Assembly (NCBI RefSeq): GCF_014529935.1
Contig: NZ_JACVFC010000001.1
Span: 3,658,001-3,722,000 of the forward strand
Source of the DNA: Chitinophaga qingshengii
Lineage (GTDB): Bacteria > Bacteroidota > Bacteroidia > Chitinophagales > Chitinophagaceae
Direction: 5' to 3'
DNA length: 64,000 nt
Positions 1-10,178 of this stretch are shown here, in pieces. How positions within the stretch are numbered: the first letter of the stretch is position 1; every line of letters starts with the position of its first letter. The position numbers and the translations under genes were made by a program. Under the pieces are notes generated by a model. It saw nothing but the letters and a program-made list of their open reading frames with translations. It searched no databases and was not told the origin of the DNA.

Positions 1-487
1 CCGGGCAGACGTAGGCGATACCACCGCACTCACCCGCGTTATTAAATATGATAACCGCAACCTGCAACCGATAGCACAATATGCTTACCGGCTGGAACCG
101 GTAGCCTTTCCCCCCAAACCGGCCAATGCATTCAAAGTAAATGGCATCTCCGATATCCTGGTATTATCCGACCACCAGCTGCTGGCAATAGAACGATCGT
201 TCTCTACAGGTGTAAAAGACTGCACCATCAAGGTTTTCCTGGTGGACCTGCACCATGCGACGGATATCAGCGGGGTCAATTCCCTGAAAACCGCCACCGG
301 TATAAAGACCGTTACCAAATCTTTACTTTTTGACTTTGCTTCCCTGGGGAAATATATCGATAACATTGAAGGGGTAACTTTCGGGCCCGTATTGCCCAAT
401 GGCCATCAAAGCCTGGTGTTTGTGGCGGACAATAACTTCTCCGCCGCAGAAGAAAGCCAGTTTTTTGTCTTTGAGTTGATTCCCTGA
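1..487 (+). CDS. Esterase-like (phytase-like domain) protein, C-terminal part
   Basis: The reading frame enters the window open (frame from base 2) and stops with TGA at 485-487, so only about 161 C-terminal residues are visible. The stretch NGISDILVLSDHQLLAIERS and the later IEGVTFGP and FVADNNF are typical of the 'esterase-like activity of phytase' beta-propeller family (PF13449). Members are usually secreted or periplasmic phosphoester hydrolases of uncertain substrate. The N-terminus and signal peptide lie outside the window. It sits 60 bases upstream of an NlpE-like lipoprotein on the same strand. The family call is fairly firm; the substrate is unknown. Confidence 0.75.
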   Translation, partial: RADVGDTTALTRVIKYDNRNLQPIAQYAYRLEPVAFPPKPANAFKVNGISDILVLSDHQLLAIERSFSTGVKDCTIKVFLVDLHHATDISGVNSLKTATGIKTVTKSLLFDFASLGKYIDNIEGVTFGPVLPNGHQSLVFVADNNFSAAEESQFFVFELIP

Positions 488-547
488 CCTACAGGCATTA
501 ACTAAATGCCGGGCCTGGTTGTTATACGGGAAAAACCATTCATCGTT

Positions 548-1006
548 ATGAAATACCTCCTGTTACTGTCTGCCATGGCCCTTTTTGCCTGTCAGCATTT
601 ACGCTCCGGCCAGCAAACCGGACATATAGACAGCACAGCCACCACATCCGGCAGCCCTACCTGGGTAACCTATACCGGTACTTTACCCTGCGCCGACTGC
701 AGCGGTATACTCACCTCCCTGAGCCTCGAAGAACACGGACCCGATGGAGAACAGTTGTTTAAACTAAAAGAAACCTATCTGGGAGTGGCCGGAAAAGACC
801 AGATCTTTAACAGCGAAGGCAATTATACCGTGTTACACGGCGATGCGGAAGATAAAGACGCCGAAATCATACAACTCAATCCTGATAAAGACCGGAACCT
901 GCAACGTTTTTACAGAAAAGCAGGGGATATACTCCGTCAGCTGGACAAAGACCGGCAGGATGTTCCCACCTCCCTCGACTACAGTCTCAAGCGCGTCGCG
1001 GAATGA
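548..1006 (+). CDS. NlpE-like copper-resistance/envelope-stress lipoprotein
   Basis: 152 residues. The chosen ATG at 548 gives a lipoprotein signal (MKYLLLLSAMALFAC, lipobox Cys at 15). An upstream in-frame start at 506 would put 14 non-signal residues in front of it. The body carries YTGTLPCADCSGI, the CxxC-containing beta-barrel signature of NlpE N-terminal domains, followed by the usual 'LxLxExG' strand. In E. coli NlpE signals surface attachment and envelope stress; in Bacteroidetes the role is unproven and metal handling through the CxxC is possible. It is probably anchored in the outer membrane. Confidence 0.8.
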   Translation: MKYLLLLSAMALFACQHLRSGQQTGHIDSTATTSGSPTWVTYTGTLPCADCSGILTSLSLEEHGPDGEQLFKLKETYLGVAGKDQIFNSEGNYTVLHGDAEDKDAEIIQLNPDKDRNLQRFYRKAGDILRQLDKDRQDVPTSLDYSLKRVAE

Positions 1007-1069
1007 CCAATATGTCAAAAAAGTCGCTTAAATTGAGCCAAGACCAGTGACTTTATCATTCCAAAATTT

Positions 1070-2671
1070 ATGACGCGTATCTTAGGCTGCCTGATGGCTT
1101 TGTTGATGTTGCAGATGTATGTGTTTGGGAAATCTCCACAGGACAGTTTGCTAAAGGAGTTAAACCGCAGCATCGAAAATGCTCCTGTCTATGATGCCCT
1201 GAAGATGAAAGGCATAGACAGTATTAAACGTACCCTTGCCGCTGCCGGCGCCAATCCGGGCGCCCGCTACCAGGTTTATCAGCTGCTGTACGAGCAGTAC
1301 AAAGTCTTTAATTTCGATTCCGCCTTTGTATATGCGCGGCTTATGGAGAAACTGGCCGAAGATATGCAGGATCCCTCACGGCTTACCTATGCCCGCACCA
1401 GGATCGGCTTTATCCTGCTCTCTTCCGGTATGTTTACCGAAACGGCTTCTTTCCTCAGCAATCTGGATGTAACCGGTATGCCCGACAGCATCCGCGTACA
1501 ATACTACCTGATGAAAAGCCGGTTCTACTACGACCTGGCCGATTATAACCAGGACCGGTATTATTCCCCCATCTATATCCATCAGGGCAGCCGGTATATG
1601 GATTCCGCCCTGCACCTGCTCCCGCCATCATCATTTGAATACCAATACAATAAAGGGCTACAGTACTATAAAATGGGAGACCTCGCCGCCGCCCGCAATA
1701 GTTACCCCAACCTGAACCAGCCCGGACTTAACTACCGGCAACTGGCGGTTGCCGCCTGCACGCTGGGCTATATATACCTGCATGCACACCAGACCGATAC
1801 CGCTATCGAACTGATGTACCGCTCTGCGATTGCAGATATTAAGTCCTCCACCAAAGAAACCATGGCTATGTATACCCTGGCCACCCTGCTTTTTGAAAAA
1901 GGAGACATTAAAAATGCTTCCCACTTTATTGAAAAGGCCGTTTCGGAGGCTGTATTTTATGGCGCCCGTCAGCGCAAGGTGCAGGTTAGTAGTATTTTAC
2001 CCATCATTGAAAAGGAACGGGTCAATACCGCAGAAGAAAGAACCAAATCATTGCTGATCTATGCTTCCATTGTTACGCTGCTGCTGATAGCAGTCGTTAT
2101 CCTGGCCGTCACTGTTACCCGGCAGGTACGTAAGCTCAAGGTAGCACAGGAGATCATTACCGCCGCTCATCTCCAGCAACAGGAAATCAATAACCAACTG
2201 CTGGAAGCCAATAAAATAAAGGAAGAATATGTTGGTTACTGTTTTAATATCAATGTCAACTATATCAGCAAAATTGAAAAACTGAAACAGACCCTTGAGC
2301 AGAAATTAACCGAAAACAAACTGAATGAACTAAAATACGTAGTAAATAACATCAATATCCGGCAGGAGAGGGAAGACCTTTTCTCCCATTTTGATAAAGT
2401 GTTTTTGAAAATCTTCCCTCATTTTGTGGAAGAATTTAATGCATTGTTTGAACCAGGCAACCGGATCGTACTCCGGGAAAATGAATTATTAAATACTGAT
2501 ATCCGGATTTTTGCCCTCATTCGTATAGGCATCACTGATAATGAAAAAATCGCCCGTATTCTCGAATATTCGGTGAACACGATTTATGCCTATAAAACCA
2601 AAATCAAAAAACGTTCTTTAGTGCCGAATGAAGAGTTTGAAAACCGGATTATGACCATTAAAGCCCTTTAA
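1070..2671 (+). CDS. DUF6377 TPR-containing membrane regulator
   Basis: 533 residues. There is a signal peptide (about 1-20), then alpha-helical TPR-like repeats (about 30-310), one transmembrane helix (about 325-350, LLIYASIVTLLLIAVVILAV), a coiled coil, and a C-terminal segment ending in a LuxR-like helix-turn-helix (NEKIARILEYSVNTIYAYKT). This layout is that of DUF6377 proteins, one-component regulators often encoded next to SusC/SusD pairs in Bacteroidetes. Its position 366 bases upstream of a SusC gene suggests it controls that locus (inference). The sensed ligand is unknown. Confidence 0.8.
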   Translation: MTRILGCLMALLMLQMYVFGKSPQDSLLKELNRSIENAPVYDALKMKGIDSIKRTLAAAGANPGARYQVYQLLYEQYKVFNFDSAFVYARLMEKLAEDMQDPSRLTYARTRIGFILLSSGMFTETASFLSNLDVTGMPDSIRVQYYLMKSRFYYDLADYNQDRYYSPIYIHQGSRYMDSALHLLPPSSFEYQYNKGLQYYKMGDLAAARNSYPNLNQPGLNYRQLAVAACTLGYIYLHAHQTDTAIELMYRSAIADIKSSTKETMAMYTLATLLFEKGDIKNASHFIEKAVSEAVFYGARQRKVQVSSILPIIEKERVNTAEERTKSLLIYASIVTLLLIAVVILAVTVTRQVRKLKVAQEIITAAHLQQQEINNQLLEANKIKEEYVGYCFNINVNYISKIEKLKQTLEQKLTENKLNELKYVVNNINIRQEREDLFSHFDKVFLKIFPHFVEEFNALFEPGNRIVLRENELLNTDIRIFALIRIGITDNEKIARILEYSVNTIYAYKTKIKKRSLVPNEEFENRIMTIKAL

Positions 2672-3036
2672 AAAATGGATAAAACGGGTTGATACCGTCG
2701 ATATATGTAAAAAATATATTTGTTTGTAATGGTTTGTATTTCAAAAAGATATATTCATATGATACTCAAAATAGCCCTTTATTTTCTATATTTACCTTGT
2801 ATAAGTTGTTCACCTGAACATTGCTCTCTTACTTTGACAAAAAAGAAGCGTAAACCAAAAATCTGAATTTAAAAGCCAATAAATCCAGGCATCATTTGCC
2901 GCCCACGTAAATCAGTTTATTTATAAGTCCACGTTGTCCGGTATGTCGGGTCTACCTCTACATTTCAGCAACCAATTGTAAGTATTTAAATCCACGGTAA
3001 ACAGAACAGTTCATTCACTGCTCAAAAATCCACATT
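2672..3036 (+). promoter_or_regulatory. SusC leader region with predicted promoter
   Basis: 365 bases without a gene. A TTG at 2806-2808 and TTACTTTG at 2829-2836 are separated by 20 bases, close to the Bacteroidetes consensus TTG-N(19-21)-TAnnTTTG. This would start transcription near 2841 and leave a leader of about 195 bases before the SusC ATG. A second box TATATTTG (2715-2722) lies upstream with poorer spacing. No small ORF or strong terminator was seen here. Confidence 0.45.
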
Positions 3037-5991
3037 ATGATGAAAACACGACTTTTCAGGCATCTCCTCCTGTGCACCTGTTTCATGTTGATACAGGGTT
3101 TGCTCATGGCCCAGAACAGGACCGTGACAGGTAAGGTAACAGATGACAAAGGCGCTCCTATTCCCGGTGCCTCCGTGCAGATTAAAGGCACACATACCGG
3201 CACCACCACCGATCCCGAGGGTAACTTTAAAGTATCTGTTGGCCCTGGCGCCAACGCGCTGATCATTTCCTTTATCGGCCAAACCGCCCAGGAAGTCAGC
3301 ATTGCCAACAAAACCCATGTCGACGTAAAGCTGGTCGCCGAAAATACCACGCTGACCGATGTAGTGGTGGTAGGTTACGGTACCACGCGAAAAAAAGATA
3401 TTACCGGCGCCATTGCGCAGGTGAAAGCCGCCGAATTTAACCGCGGTATTTCCACCGCCCCTGATCAATTGATACAGGGTAAAGTATCCGGCCTGATGGT
3501 GCTCAATAACAGCGGCGCTCCCGGCGCTTCCGCCACGGTGCGTATCAGGGGCGTGTCTTCTGTAAGGTCCGGCAACCAGCCCCTGTACGTGATAGACGGA
3601 GTTCCCCTTGATGGCCGTGTGGCCCGTCCGGCTATCAATGTCAGCGGCCTCGGACAAACACCGGATGCCAACCCGCTCAACTTCATCAATTCCAACGACG
3701 TAGCTTCCATGGACGTGCTGAAAGACGCCTCTGCTACCGCCATCTATGGTTCCCGTGGCGCCAACGGCGTTATCATTATTACCACCAAAAAAGGTACACC
3801 CGGTGCTACCCGTCTGGATGTCAACTATTCCGTAGGCGCCAGCAACATTATGAAACAACTCAAAGTGCTCGATGCCGATGAATACCGCTCCGCCCTCAAA
3901 ACCTATAACCTGTCCGGCGGCGATTATGGCAGCAGCTCCAACGGCATGAATTCCATCCTCCGTACTGGTATCACCCATAACCTCAACGTAGCCATGAGCG
4001 GCGGAAATGAAACCAGCCGGTACAGGGCAGCCTTCGGCGTACAGGACCAGGAAGGGATCATTAAAAAATCCGGCCTGAAAAAATACACCGCTACCCTCAA
4101 CGGACAGAGTAAATTCCTGGAAAGCAGAAAACTGGGCATCGATTATAATGTCATGGTGGCACAAACCAGCGAACAGCTGGCTCCTATTACCAACGATGCG
4201 GGCTTCACCGGTAGCCTCATCAGCATGGCCCTCCAATGGAACCCGACCATGCCTATCCGGAAAGCTGACGGCTCCTTTAATATCCTCGGTGAAGGCAGCT
4301 CCGTAAACCCGGCAGCAATGTCTGAAGCCTACGACGATAAAGTGAACATCACCTATGTGCTCGCCAGCATCTCACCTTACTATAAATTCAATGATAATTG
4401 GGAATACCGCGCTCTTTATAGTATCAACCACCAGGTAGGTAAAAGGGAATCACAGGTCGCTTCTTTTATCAATATCCCCGGGGTGATGAAACAGGGCCAA
4501 GCCTATTACGGCAATGTGGAACTAAACACCCAACAACTCACCAACACCCTGAGCTTCAACAAACAACTGACATCCGCCTTCAACCTCAACGCTGTAGTAG
4601 GTCATGAATACCAGAAATTCGATTACTTCGGTATGGGACTCGGCGCCAGTGGTTTCCCGACTTATGCCGTAAAATATACAGACATCCTTCAGGCGCCCAC
4701 CCAGGTGAATACCAACATCAGCTCCTTCCGGAATCCCACTTCCGAGCTGCAGTCTTTCTTCGGAAGAGCGACCTTTAACCTGTATGATAAATATATCATC
4801 ACCGGTACCCTGAGGGCCGACGGTTCCAGTAAATTCGGCTCCAACAACAAATACGGTTACTTCCCGTCTTTCGCCGCCAAATGGAACCTCACCGGCGAAG
4901 AGTTCCTGAAAAACAATAAATCCATCAGCAACCTGGCACTGAGAGTAGGCTATGGCGTTACCGGTAACCAGGAATTCCCCGCCGGTGCTGCACAGGAACA
5001 ATACGGACTGGGAGCCTCCGGATCAGCGGCCCTCACCAATGTGGCTAACCCCGACCTGAAATGGGAAACGTCCAAACAGTTCAACGCCGGTTTGGACTTC
5101 GGCTTCGTCAACAACCGCATCTACGGTAGTGTGGATTACTTCTATAAAAACACCAATCACCTGCTGTTCAACTTCCCCGCTATCCAACCAGCTCCGGCAT
5201 CTACCTACTGGATCAACCTGCCGGGCAACGTGATCAACAACGGGGTGGAAGTATCGCTGAAAGGAGATATCATCCGTAAAAAAGATTTCACTTGGACATT
5301 GGGCGTGAATGGTACCGCCCTGCATAATGAACTGAAAAACTATAGCGGTCCTCCGGTACTGACCGGCGCTATCAACGGCCAGGGTGTTTCCGGCGCCACC
5401 GCACAACGACTGGCCAACGGCTACCCCCTGAATACCTTCTACGTACGCAAGTTTGAAGGTTTCGATGATAAAGGTCAGGGCATCTATACCGATAACGGCA
5501 ATACCCTGTATTATCTCACCAACCCGAACCCTAAAGTACTGCTGGGCATCAACACAGAACTGATCTACAAAAAATGGGTCCTCACCGCCAGCGGTCACGG
5601 TGCATTCGGACACGAGATATACAACAACACCGCCAACACTGTGTTACCAATTGGCAACCTCGGCTCCCGCAATATTGCCAAAGCATTGCTGGGCAACGGA
5701 GAAGCACTGTCCAATCCTATCACCGTGTCTTCCCGTTATCTTGAAAAAGGCAACTTCTTCAAACTGGATAACGTTACGCTGACCTACAACCTCGGTAATG
5801 TAGGCCGGGTCCTGAAAAATGCAGCGGTATATGCTACCGGTCAGAACCTGTTCGTAATCACCAAATACAGCGGCTTCGACCCGGAAGTGAATACCGATAA
5901 AAACGTGAATGGTGTGACTTCCTTCGGCATTGAATACGGTCCGTATCCAACCGCCAGAACGGTAATGCTCGGCATCACCTTTTCGCTCTAA
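3037..5991 (+). CDS. susC-like: SusC/RagA-family TonB-linked outer-membrane transporter
   Basis: 984 residues. Order: signal peptide (about 1-25), carboxypeptidase-regulatory-like beta domain (28-110, GKVTDDKGAPIPGASV), TonB-box-like DVVVVGYGT, plug domain with DVLKDASATAIYGSRGANGV, then a 22-stranded barrel ending in an aromatic-rich tail (GITFSL). SusC proteins import glycan fragments through the outer membrane using TonB energy. The SusD partner starts 24 bases downstream and a GH31 enzyme follows. No STN domain is present, so control by an anti-sigma factor is not expected; the DUF6377 protein upstream is the likelier regulator. An alternative start is the second Met at 3040. Confidence 0.93.
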   Translation: MMKTRLFRHLLLCTCFMLIQGLLMAQNRTVTGKVTDDKGAPIPGASVQIKGTHTGTTTDPEGNFKVSVGPGANALIISFIGQTAQEVSIANKTHVDVKLVAENTTLTDVVVVGYGTTRKKDITGAIAQVKAAEFNRGISTAPDQLIQGKVSGLMVLNNSGAPGASATVRIRGVSSVRSGNQPLYVIDGVPLDGRVARPAINVSGLGQTPDANPLNFINSNDVASMDVLKDASATAIYGSRGANGVIIITTKKGTPGATRLDVNYSVGASNIMKQLKVLDADEYRSALKTYNLSGGDYGSSSNGMNSILRTGITHNLNVAMSGGNETSRYRAAFGVQDQEGIIKKSGLKKYTATLNGQSKFLESRKLGIDYNVMVAQTSEQLAPITNDAGFTGSLISMALQWNPTMPIRKADGSFNILGEGSSVNPAAMSEAYDDKVNITYVLASISPYYKFNDNWEYRALYSINHQVGKRESQVASFINIPGVMKQGQAYYGNVELNTQQLTNTLSFNKQLTSAFNLNAVVGHEYQKFDYFGMGLGASGFPTYAVKYTDILQAPTQVNTNISSFRNPTSELQSFFGRATFNLYDKYIITGTLRADGSSKFGSNNKYGYFPSFAAKWNLTGEEFLKNNKSISNLALRVGYGVTGNQEFPAGAAQEQYGLGASGSAALTNVANPDLKWETSKQFNAGLDFGFVNNRIYGSVDYFYKNTNHLLFNFPAIQPAPASTYWINLPGNVINNGVEVSLKGDIIRKKDFTWTLGVNGTALHNELKNYSGPPVLTGAINGQGVSGATAQRLANGYPLNTFYVRKFEGFDDKGQGIYTDNGNTLYYLTNPNPKVLLGINTELIYKKWVLTASGHGAFGHEIYNNTANTVLPIGNLGSRNIAKALLGNGEALSNPITVSSRYLEKGNFFKLDNVTLTYNLGNVGRVLKNAAVYATGQNLFVITKYSGFDPEVNTDKNVNGVTSFGIEYGPYPTARTVMLGITFSL

Positions 5992-6015
5992 ACCATTCAC
6001 CTAAAAACTATTATC

Positions 6016-7569
6016 ATGACCAAACATATTTTCCGATCCGCTATCATCATTGCTGCCATTGCAGGCCTTCAGTCCTGCGGACTGAATGAGCAACTCGGCT
6101 CCACCCTGACGAGGAAAGACGCCGACTCCGTGATCACCGTACCATTGCTGTTAAGAGGTGCGTACGACAACCTCCAGCTTCCCTACCAGGAGTTTAGTAA
6201 CAGCTGGGGGCTCTCCCAGATGTCAACCGATGAAACCCTCGGGCCCACCCGCGCCGGTGACTGGGACGATAACGGTGTATGGCGCTCACTGCACGAACAC
6301 AGCTGGAACGCCGACCACGCGCATATCCAGGCAACGTTTACCAACCTGCTGACCCTGCAGTTCAGCGCTACCAACGTGCTCAACTTCAAACCCAGCAACA
6401 ATGAAGCAGCACAAGCCCGTTTCCTGCGCGCCTTCTCCATGTTCACCGTACTGGACCTCTGGGGCCAGGTACCCTTCAGAAACCCTACAGATACCCTGCT
6501 GAACAAACCCAGGGTAATGAAGGCCAATGAAGCATTGGATTATATCATCGCGGAGCTGACCGCTATCATGCCCGATCTGGGGGCCCGCCCTGCTACTGCT
6601 GCTTATGTAGCCAACCAGGACGCCGCCCGCTTTCTGCTGATGAAATGTTACCTCAACAAAGGCGCATTCCTCAACAGAGCCGCACCTACCTTCGACGCCG
6701 CCGATATGCAAAAGGTCATTACCCTCGCCGATCAGATCAAAGGTACCGGCGCCTACAGCCTGGCCACCGATTACTTCGATAACTTCGCACGTGACAACGA
6801 TGTGAAATCCACCGAAAACATCTTCACCCAGCAAAATGGCCCCGGCCTCAGCACCGTACGCAATGGCAACGCCACCTACGGTCGCTGGAAGTTCACCCTG
6901 CATTACAACCAAACACCCAGCGGCTGGAACGGATTCACTACCTTATCTGATTTCTACAATAAATTTGAAGCCTCCGACAGAAGAAGAGGCGGCGCTTATA
7001 CCGGGGTAACCGACACCAGTGGCCTGCTGGTGGGCTTCCTGATTGGCCAGCAATACGATGCGCATCATAATGCACTGAAAGACCGTAATGGCAACCCGCT
7101 CATCTTTACGCCTGAAGTACAGCTCAAGGAAACCAATAAGGCCACCCTGGAAGTAACCGGTATCCGTGTAATTAAATATCCACCGGACTTCTATACTTCC
7201 AAAAAATCTACAGAAAACAATGAAGCCAGCAATGACTATGTTTTCTTCCGTTATGCCGATGTGCTGCTGATGAAAGCGGAAGCATTACTTCGTACAGGCG
7301 ACGCCGGTAGTGCGCTGTCATTGGTAAATGGTATCCGGACAGCACGCGGCGCAACAACCCTGGGCACACTGGACCTCAACGCCCTTCTGGATGAAAGAGG
7401 CCGTGAGCTCTACTGGGAAGGCTGGAGAAGACAGGACTTGATTCGCTTTGGTAAATTCCTGCAACCATGGCAGCTGAAGCCGAATGATAACCCGAGGAAC
7501 CTGCTGTTCCCAATTCCTACCAGCGATTTGGCTGTTAATACAAACCTGGTACAAAACCCGGGTTACTAA
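6016..7569 (+). CDS. susD-like: RagB/SusD-family surface glycan-binding lipoprotein
   Basis: 517 residues. Lipoprotein signal (IIAAIAGLQSCG). The helical SusD fold is evidenced by ARFLRAFSMFTVLDLWGQVPF, by YVFFRYADVLLMKAEALLRTG and by the C-terminal ELYWEGWRRQDLIRFGKF plus LFPIPTSDLAVN. It caps the SusC pore and captures oligosaccharides on the cell surface. It is directly downstream of SusC and likely co-transcribed. A palindrome at 7586-7618 and a terminator at 7653-7691 follow, so the GH31 gene may be expressed separately or through partial read-through. Confidence 0.93.
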   Translation: MTKHIFRSAIIIAAIAGLQSCGLNEQLGSTLTRKDADSVITVPLLLRGAYDNLQLPYQEFSNSWGLSQMSTDETLGPTRAGDWDDNGVWRSLHEHSWNADHAHIQATFTNLLTLQFSATNVLNFKPSNNEAAQARFLRAFSMFTVLDLWGQVPFRNPTDTLLNKPRVMKANEALDYIIAELTAIMPDLGARPATAAYVANQDAARFLLMKCYLNKGAFLNRAAPTFDAADMQKVITLADQIKGTGAYSLATDYFDNFARDNDVKSTENIFTQQNGPGLSTVRNGNATYGRWKFTLHYNQTPSGWNGFTTLSDFYNKFEASDRRRGGAYTGVTDTSGLLVGFLIGQQYDAHHNALKDRNGNPLIFTPEVQLKETNKATLEVTGIRVIKYPPDFYTSKKSTENNEASNDYVFFRYADVLLMKAEALLRTGDAGSALSLVNGIRTARGATTLGTLDLNALLDERGRELYWEGWRRQDLIRFGKFLQPWQLKPNDNPRNLLFPIPTSDLAVNTNLVQNPGY

Positions 7570-7585
7570 ATTATATTTCTTCCTG

Positions 7586-7618
7586 CCGGGAACAGTACCG
7601 TAAGCGCACTGTTCCCGG
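7586..7618 (+). terminator. Palindrome after susD
   Basis: CCGGGAACAGT / ACTGTTCCCGG form a perfect 11-bp stem around an 11-base loop just after the SusD stop. It has no immediate T-run, so it may stabilise the mRNA 3' end or act together with the terminator at 7653. Confidence 0.55.
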
Positions 7619-7652
7619 TTAATCCTCTGGTTTTTTATCTGTTACCCGCTAC

Positions 7653-7691
7653 GGTGCCTGGCTTGACCAGGCGCCCGGGAGAGGATTTTTT
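7653..7691 (+). terminator. Intrinsic terminator before GH31
   Basis: GGTGCCTGG / CCAGGCGCC stem (one G:U pair) with loop CTTGA, then T7 at about 7685-7691. It lies 18 bases before the GH31 start codon, so it could also act as an attenuator in the GH31 leader. Confidence 0.6.
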
Positions 7692-7709
7692 TCACCAAAC
7701 CATCCTATT

Positions 7710-10169
7710 ATGAACAAAGTTCCACTGCCGGCCTTTTTTCTATTGTTACTCCTGCTGATACGACTCCCCTTGATGGCGCAAACACAGGTAGTGCCGGTAG
7801 GAAATGTAAATAACGTCAGCATCTCCGGCCAACAGGTAAAAATAAAAACCAATAATGCCTTCGCAGAAATTACGGTTTACAGTCCGTCGGTTGTCCGGGT
7901 GCGGATAGATAAACATCCGTTGCCTGCAGACTTCTCTTACGCCGTTATCGCCAAACCTTTGCCCACCAAGGCGGAGATTACACAAAACAACAGCGAGATC
8001 AGCATCATCACAGATTCTTTAAAAGTGCGCATACAAAAAAGCCCTTTTGCTGTTAGTTTTTTTAGCCCTTCGGGCGATGTGATCAGCGAGGATGAACCAG
8101 GCCTCGGTACCTCCTGGATCGGCGATGAAGTAACGACCTATAAAAAGATGCAGGACAACGAGCGGTTTATCGGGTTGGGTGAAAAAACCGGCAACCTGGA
8201 TCGTAAAGGGGAGGGCTATACGAACTGGAATTCCGATGTGTTTGGTTACGCTACCAATCGCGATCCCATTTATGCTACCATCCCTTTTTATATCGGTATC
8301 CATCACCGGACCAACTATGGTATCTTTTTCGATAACAGCTACCAGAGCGACTTTAACTTCGGCGCCAGCAACAATCGTTTTTCCTCTTTCGGCGCCAGAG
8401 GCGGGGAGATGAACTATTATTTCATCTATCATCCGCAGATAACAGATATTATCCGGTCTTATACCGGCCTCACCGGCCGTATGCCGATGCCGCCCCTATG
8501 GAGCCTGGGCTACCAGCAGAACCGCTACAGCTATTACCCTGACACCGAAGTATACCGGATCGCACAAACCCTGCGTGAGAAAAAAATTCCGGCAGATGGT
8601 ATCACCCTCGACATCCATTACATGGATGCCTATAAGTTATTTACCTGGAACAAGGAACGTTTTCCGGACCCGGCACAACTCACCAGCCGACTGAAAGACA
8701 TGGGTTTTCGTATAACCGTTATCGTAGATCCGGGCATTAAAGTGGAAGATGGTTATCATGCTTATGAAAGTGGCAAAAAGGAAAACATCTTCCTGAAATA
8801 TGCCGATGGTCAGAACTATACCGGGCAGGTATGGCCCGGCTGGTGCCATTTTCCGGACTTCACCAGCGAGAAAGGCCGTAACTGGTGGAAGGGCCAGGTA
8901 AAATCGTATATCCGTGACGGTGTCAGCGGCATCTGGAACGATATGAATGAAATTGCCACCTGGGGCCAGAAAATGCCCAATAATGTGATCTTTAACTACG
9001 AAGGTCAGCCTACTACACATTTGCAGGCCCACAACATTTATGGTTTGGAGATGGTAAGGGCCAGCTACGAAGGCGCCCGAGAATCCCTGCAAAAACGGCC
9101 CTTCCTGCTAACAAGGGCCGCGTATGCCGGCAGCCAGCGCTACAGTGCCTTATGGACCGGCGACAATCGCGCCGAAGAAGACCATATGCTGCTGGGCGTA
9201 CGGCTACTGAACAGCCTGGGCGTTAGCGGTTTTCCTTTCACCGGTATGGACGTAGGCGGATTCACCGGCAACCCGTCGGTAAGTCTCTACACCAGATGGA
9301 TGCAGATAGGCGCCTTCATTCCCTACTTTAGAAACCATACCGGCGTTAATACCAAATCAGCCGAGCCATGGGCTTTCGGCGAAGAAACCCTGGAAATTAC
9401 CCGCAATTATATCAATCTGCGCTACCGGCTGTTGCCCTACCTGTACAGCACGATGTATACCGCTTCCCGTACAGGCGTTCCTGTTATGCGCACATTGGCG
9501 CTGCAAAATACGTTCGATGCTCCCGTTTACGATACCCGTTTTCAAAACCAGTATCAGTTTGGCGACGCGTATATGGTCGCTCCTTTCGAGAGCAGCAAAG
9601 AATTTGGCAGCATTTATTTCCCGCAGGGAAAATGGTACAACCTCTATACAGATGCCGTTACCACCGGCGGACAAGACACCATCACTTCCCTCAACATCAA
9701 AACCTTACCGGTATATGTAAAAGAAAGCAGCATTGTTCCCATGCAATCACAGGTACAGTCTACCCGCGACAAACCGGTCGACACGCTTTTCCTTCACCTC
9801 TACAAAGGTAGTCAGCCTAACACCTTCGTATACTATGAAGATGATGGTGAAAGTTTCGCGTACGAAAAAGGTGATTTTTATGAAAGAGCCATCACCTACG
9901 ACCCGGCACAGCGCCTGCTGACGCTGCAAAAGCCACGGGGTAGCTACTCCAGTGAGTTTCATCACATTCAACTGGTATTGCATGGGTTCGACAACCAACA
10001 GCGTGTAACCGTCAACGGTAACGCCGTTTCGGTTGACGTTCACCCTTTTTCTTTTTTATCACCCATATCCCGGTTTGATCCACAGGGATCATTTATACCG
10101 GCTGAAAGCTGTCCGGTACAAGTGGCCACCTTTGCCAACAGTAACGAGCTTCTTAACGTGGGTTTATAA
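7710..10169 (+). CDS. Glycoside hydrolase family 31 (alpha-glucosidase-type)
   Basis: 819 residues. Signal peptide 1-23 (LLLLLLIRLPLMAQ). N-terminal beta-sandwich (about 25-255), then the (beta/alpha)8 domain with the GH31 nucleophile motif GIWNDMNE (Asp411) and acid/base region WTGDNRAE (Asp485). A C-terminal DUF5110-like sheet domain (YYEDDGESF) follows. GH31 enzymes hydrolyse alpha-linked glucosides or xylosides from the non-reducing end; the WNDMNE form fits alpha-glucosidases, but alpha-xylosidase cannot be excluded. It is probably periplasmic and completes a small SusC-SusD-GH31 locus, suggesting alpha-glucan or oligosaccharide use (inference). Confidence 0.92.
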   Translation: MNKVPLPAFFLLLLLLIRLPLMAQTQVVPVGNVNNVSISGQQVKIKTNNAFAEITVYSPSVVRVRIDKHPLPADFSYAVIAKPLPTKAEITQNNSEISIITDSLKVRIQKSPFAVSFFSPSGDVISEDEPGLGTSWIGDEVTTYKKMQDNERFIGLGEKTGNLDRKGEGYTNWNSDVFGYATNRDPIYATIPFYIGIHHRTNYGIFFDNSYQSDFNFGASNNRFSSFGARGGEMNYYFIYHPQITDIIRSYTGLTGRMPMPPLWSLGYQQNRYSYYPDTEVYRIAQTLREKKIPADGITLDIHYMDAYKLFTWNKERFPDPAQLTSRLKDMGFRITVIVDPGIKVEDGYHAYESGKKENIFLKYADGQNYTGQVWPGWCHFPDFTSEKGRNWWKGQVKSYIRDGVSGIWNDMNEIATWGQKMPNNVIFNYEGQPTTHLQAHNIYGLEMVRASYEGARESLQKRPFLLTRAAYAGSQRYSALWTGDNRAEEDHMLLGVRLLNSLGVSGFPFTGMDVGGFTGNPSVSLYTRWMQIGAFIPYFRNHTGVNTKSAEPWAFGEETLEITRNYINLRYRLLPYLYSTMYTASRTGVPVMRTLALQNTFDAPVYDTRFQNQYQFGDAYMVAPFESSKEFGSIYFPQGKWYNLYTDAVTTGGQDTITSLNIKTLPVYVKESSIVPMQSQVQSTRDKPVDTLFLHLYKGSQPNTFVYYEDDGESFAYEKGDFYERAITYDPAQRLLTLQKPRGSYSSEFHHIQLVLHGFDNQQRVTVNGNAVSVDVHPFSFLSPISRFDPQGSFIPAESCPVQVATFANSNELLNVGL

Positions 10170-10178
10170 GAAAAGAAC

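Noticed and set aside
3022..4236. 404-codon - strand frame opposite susC
   Set aside because: Shadow of the SusC gene; no motif.
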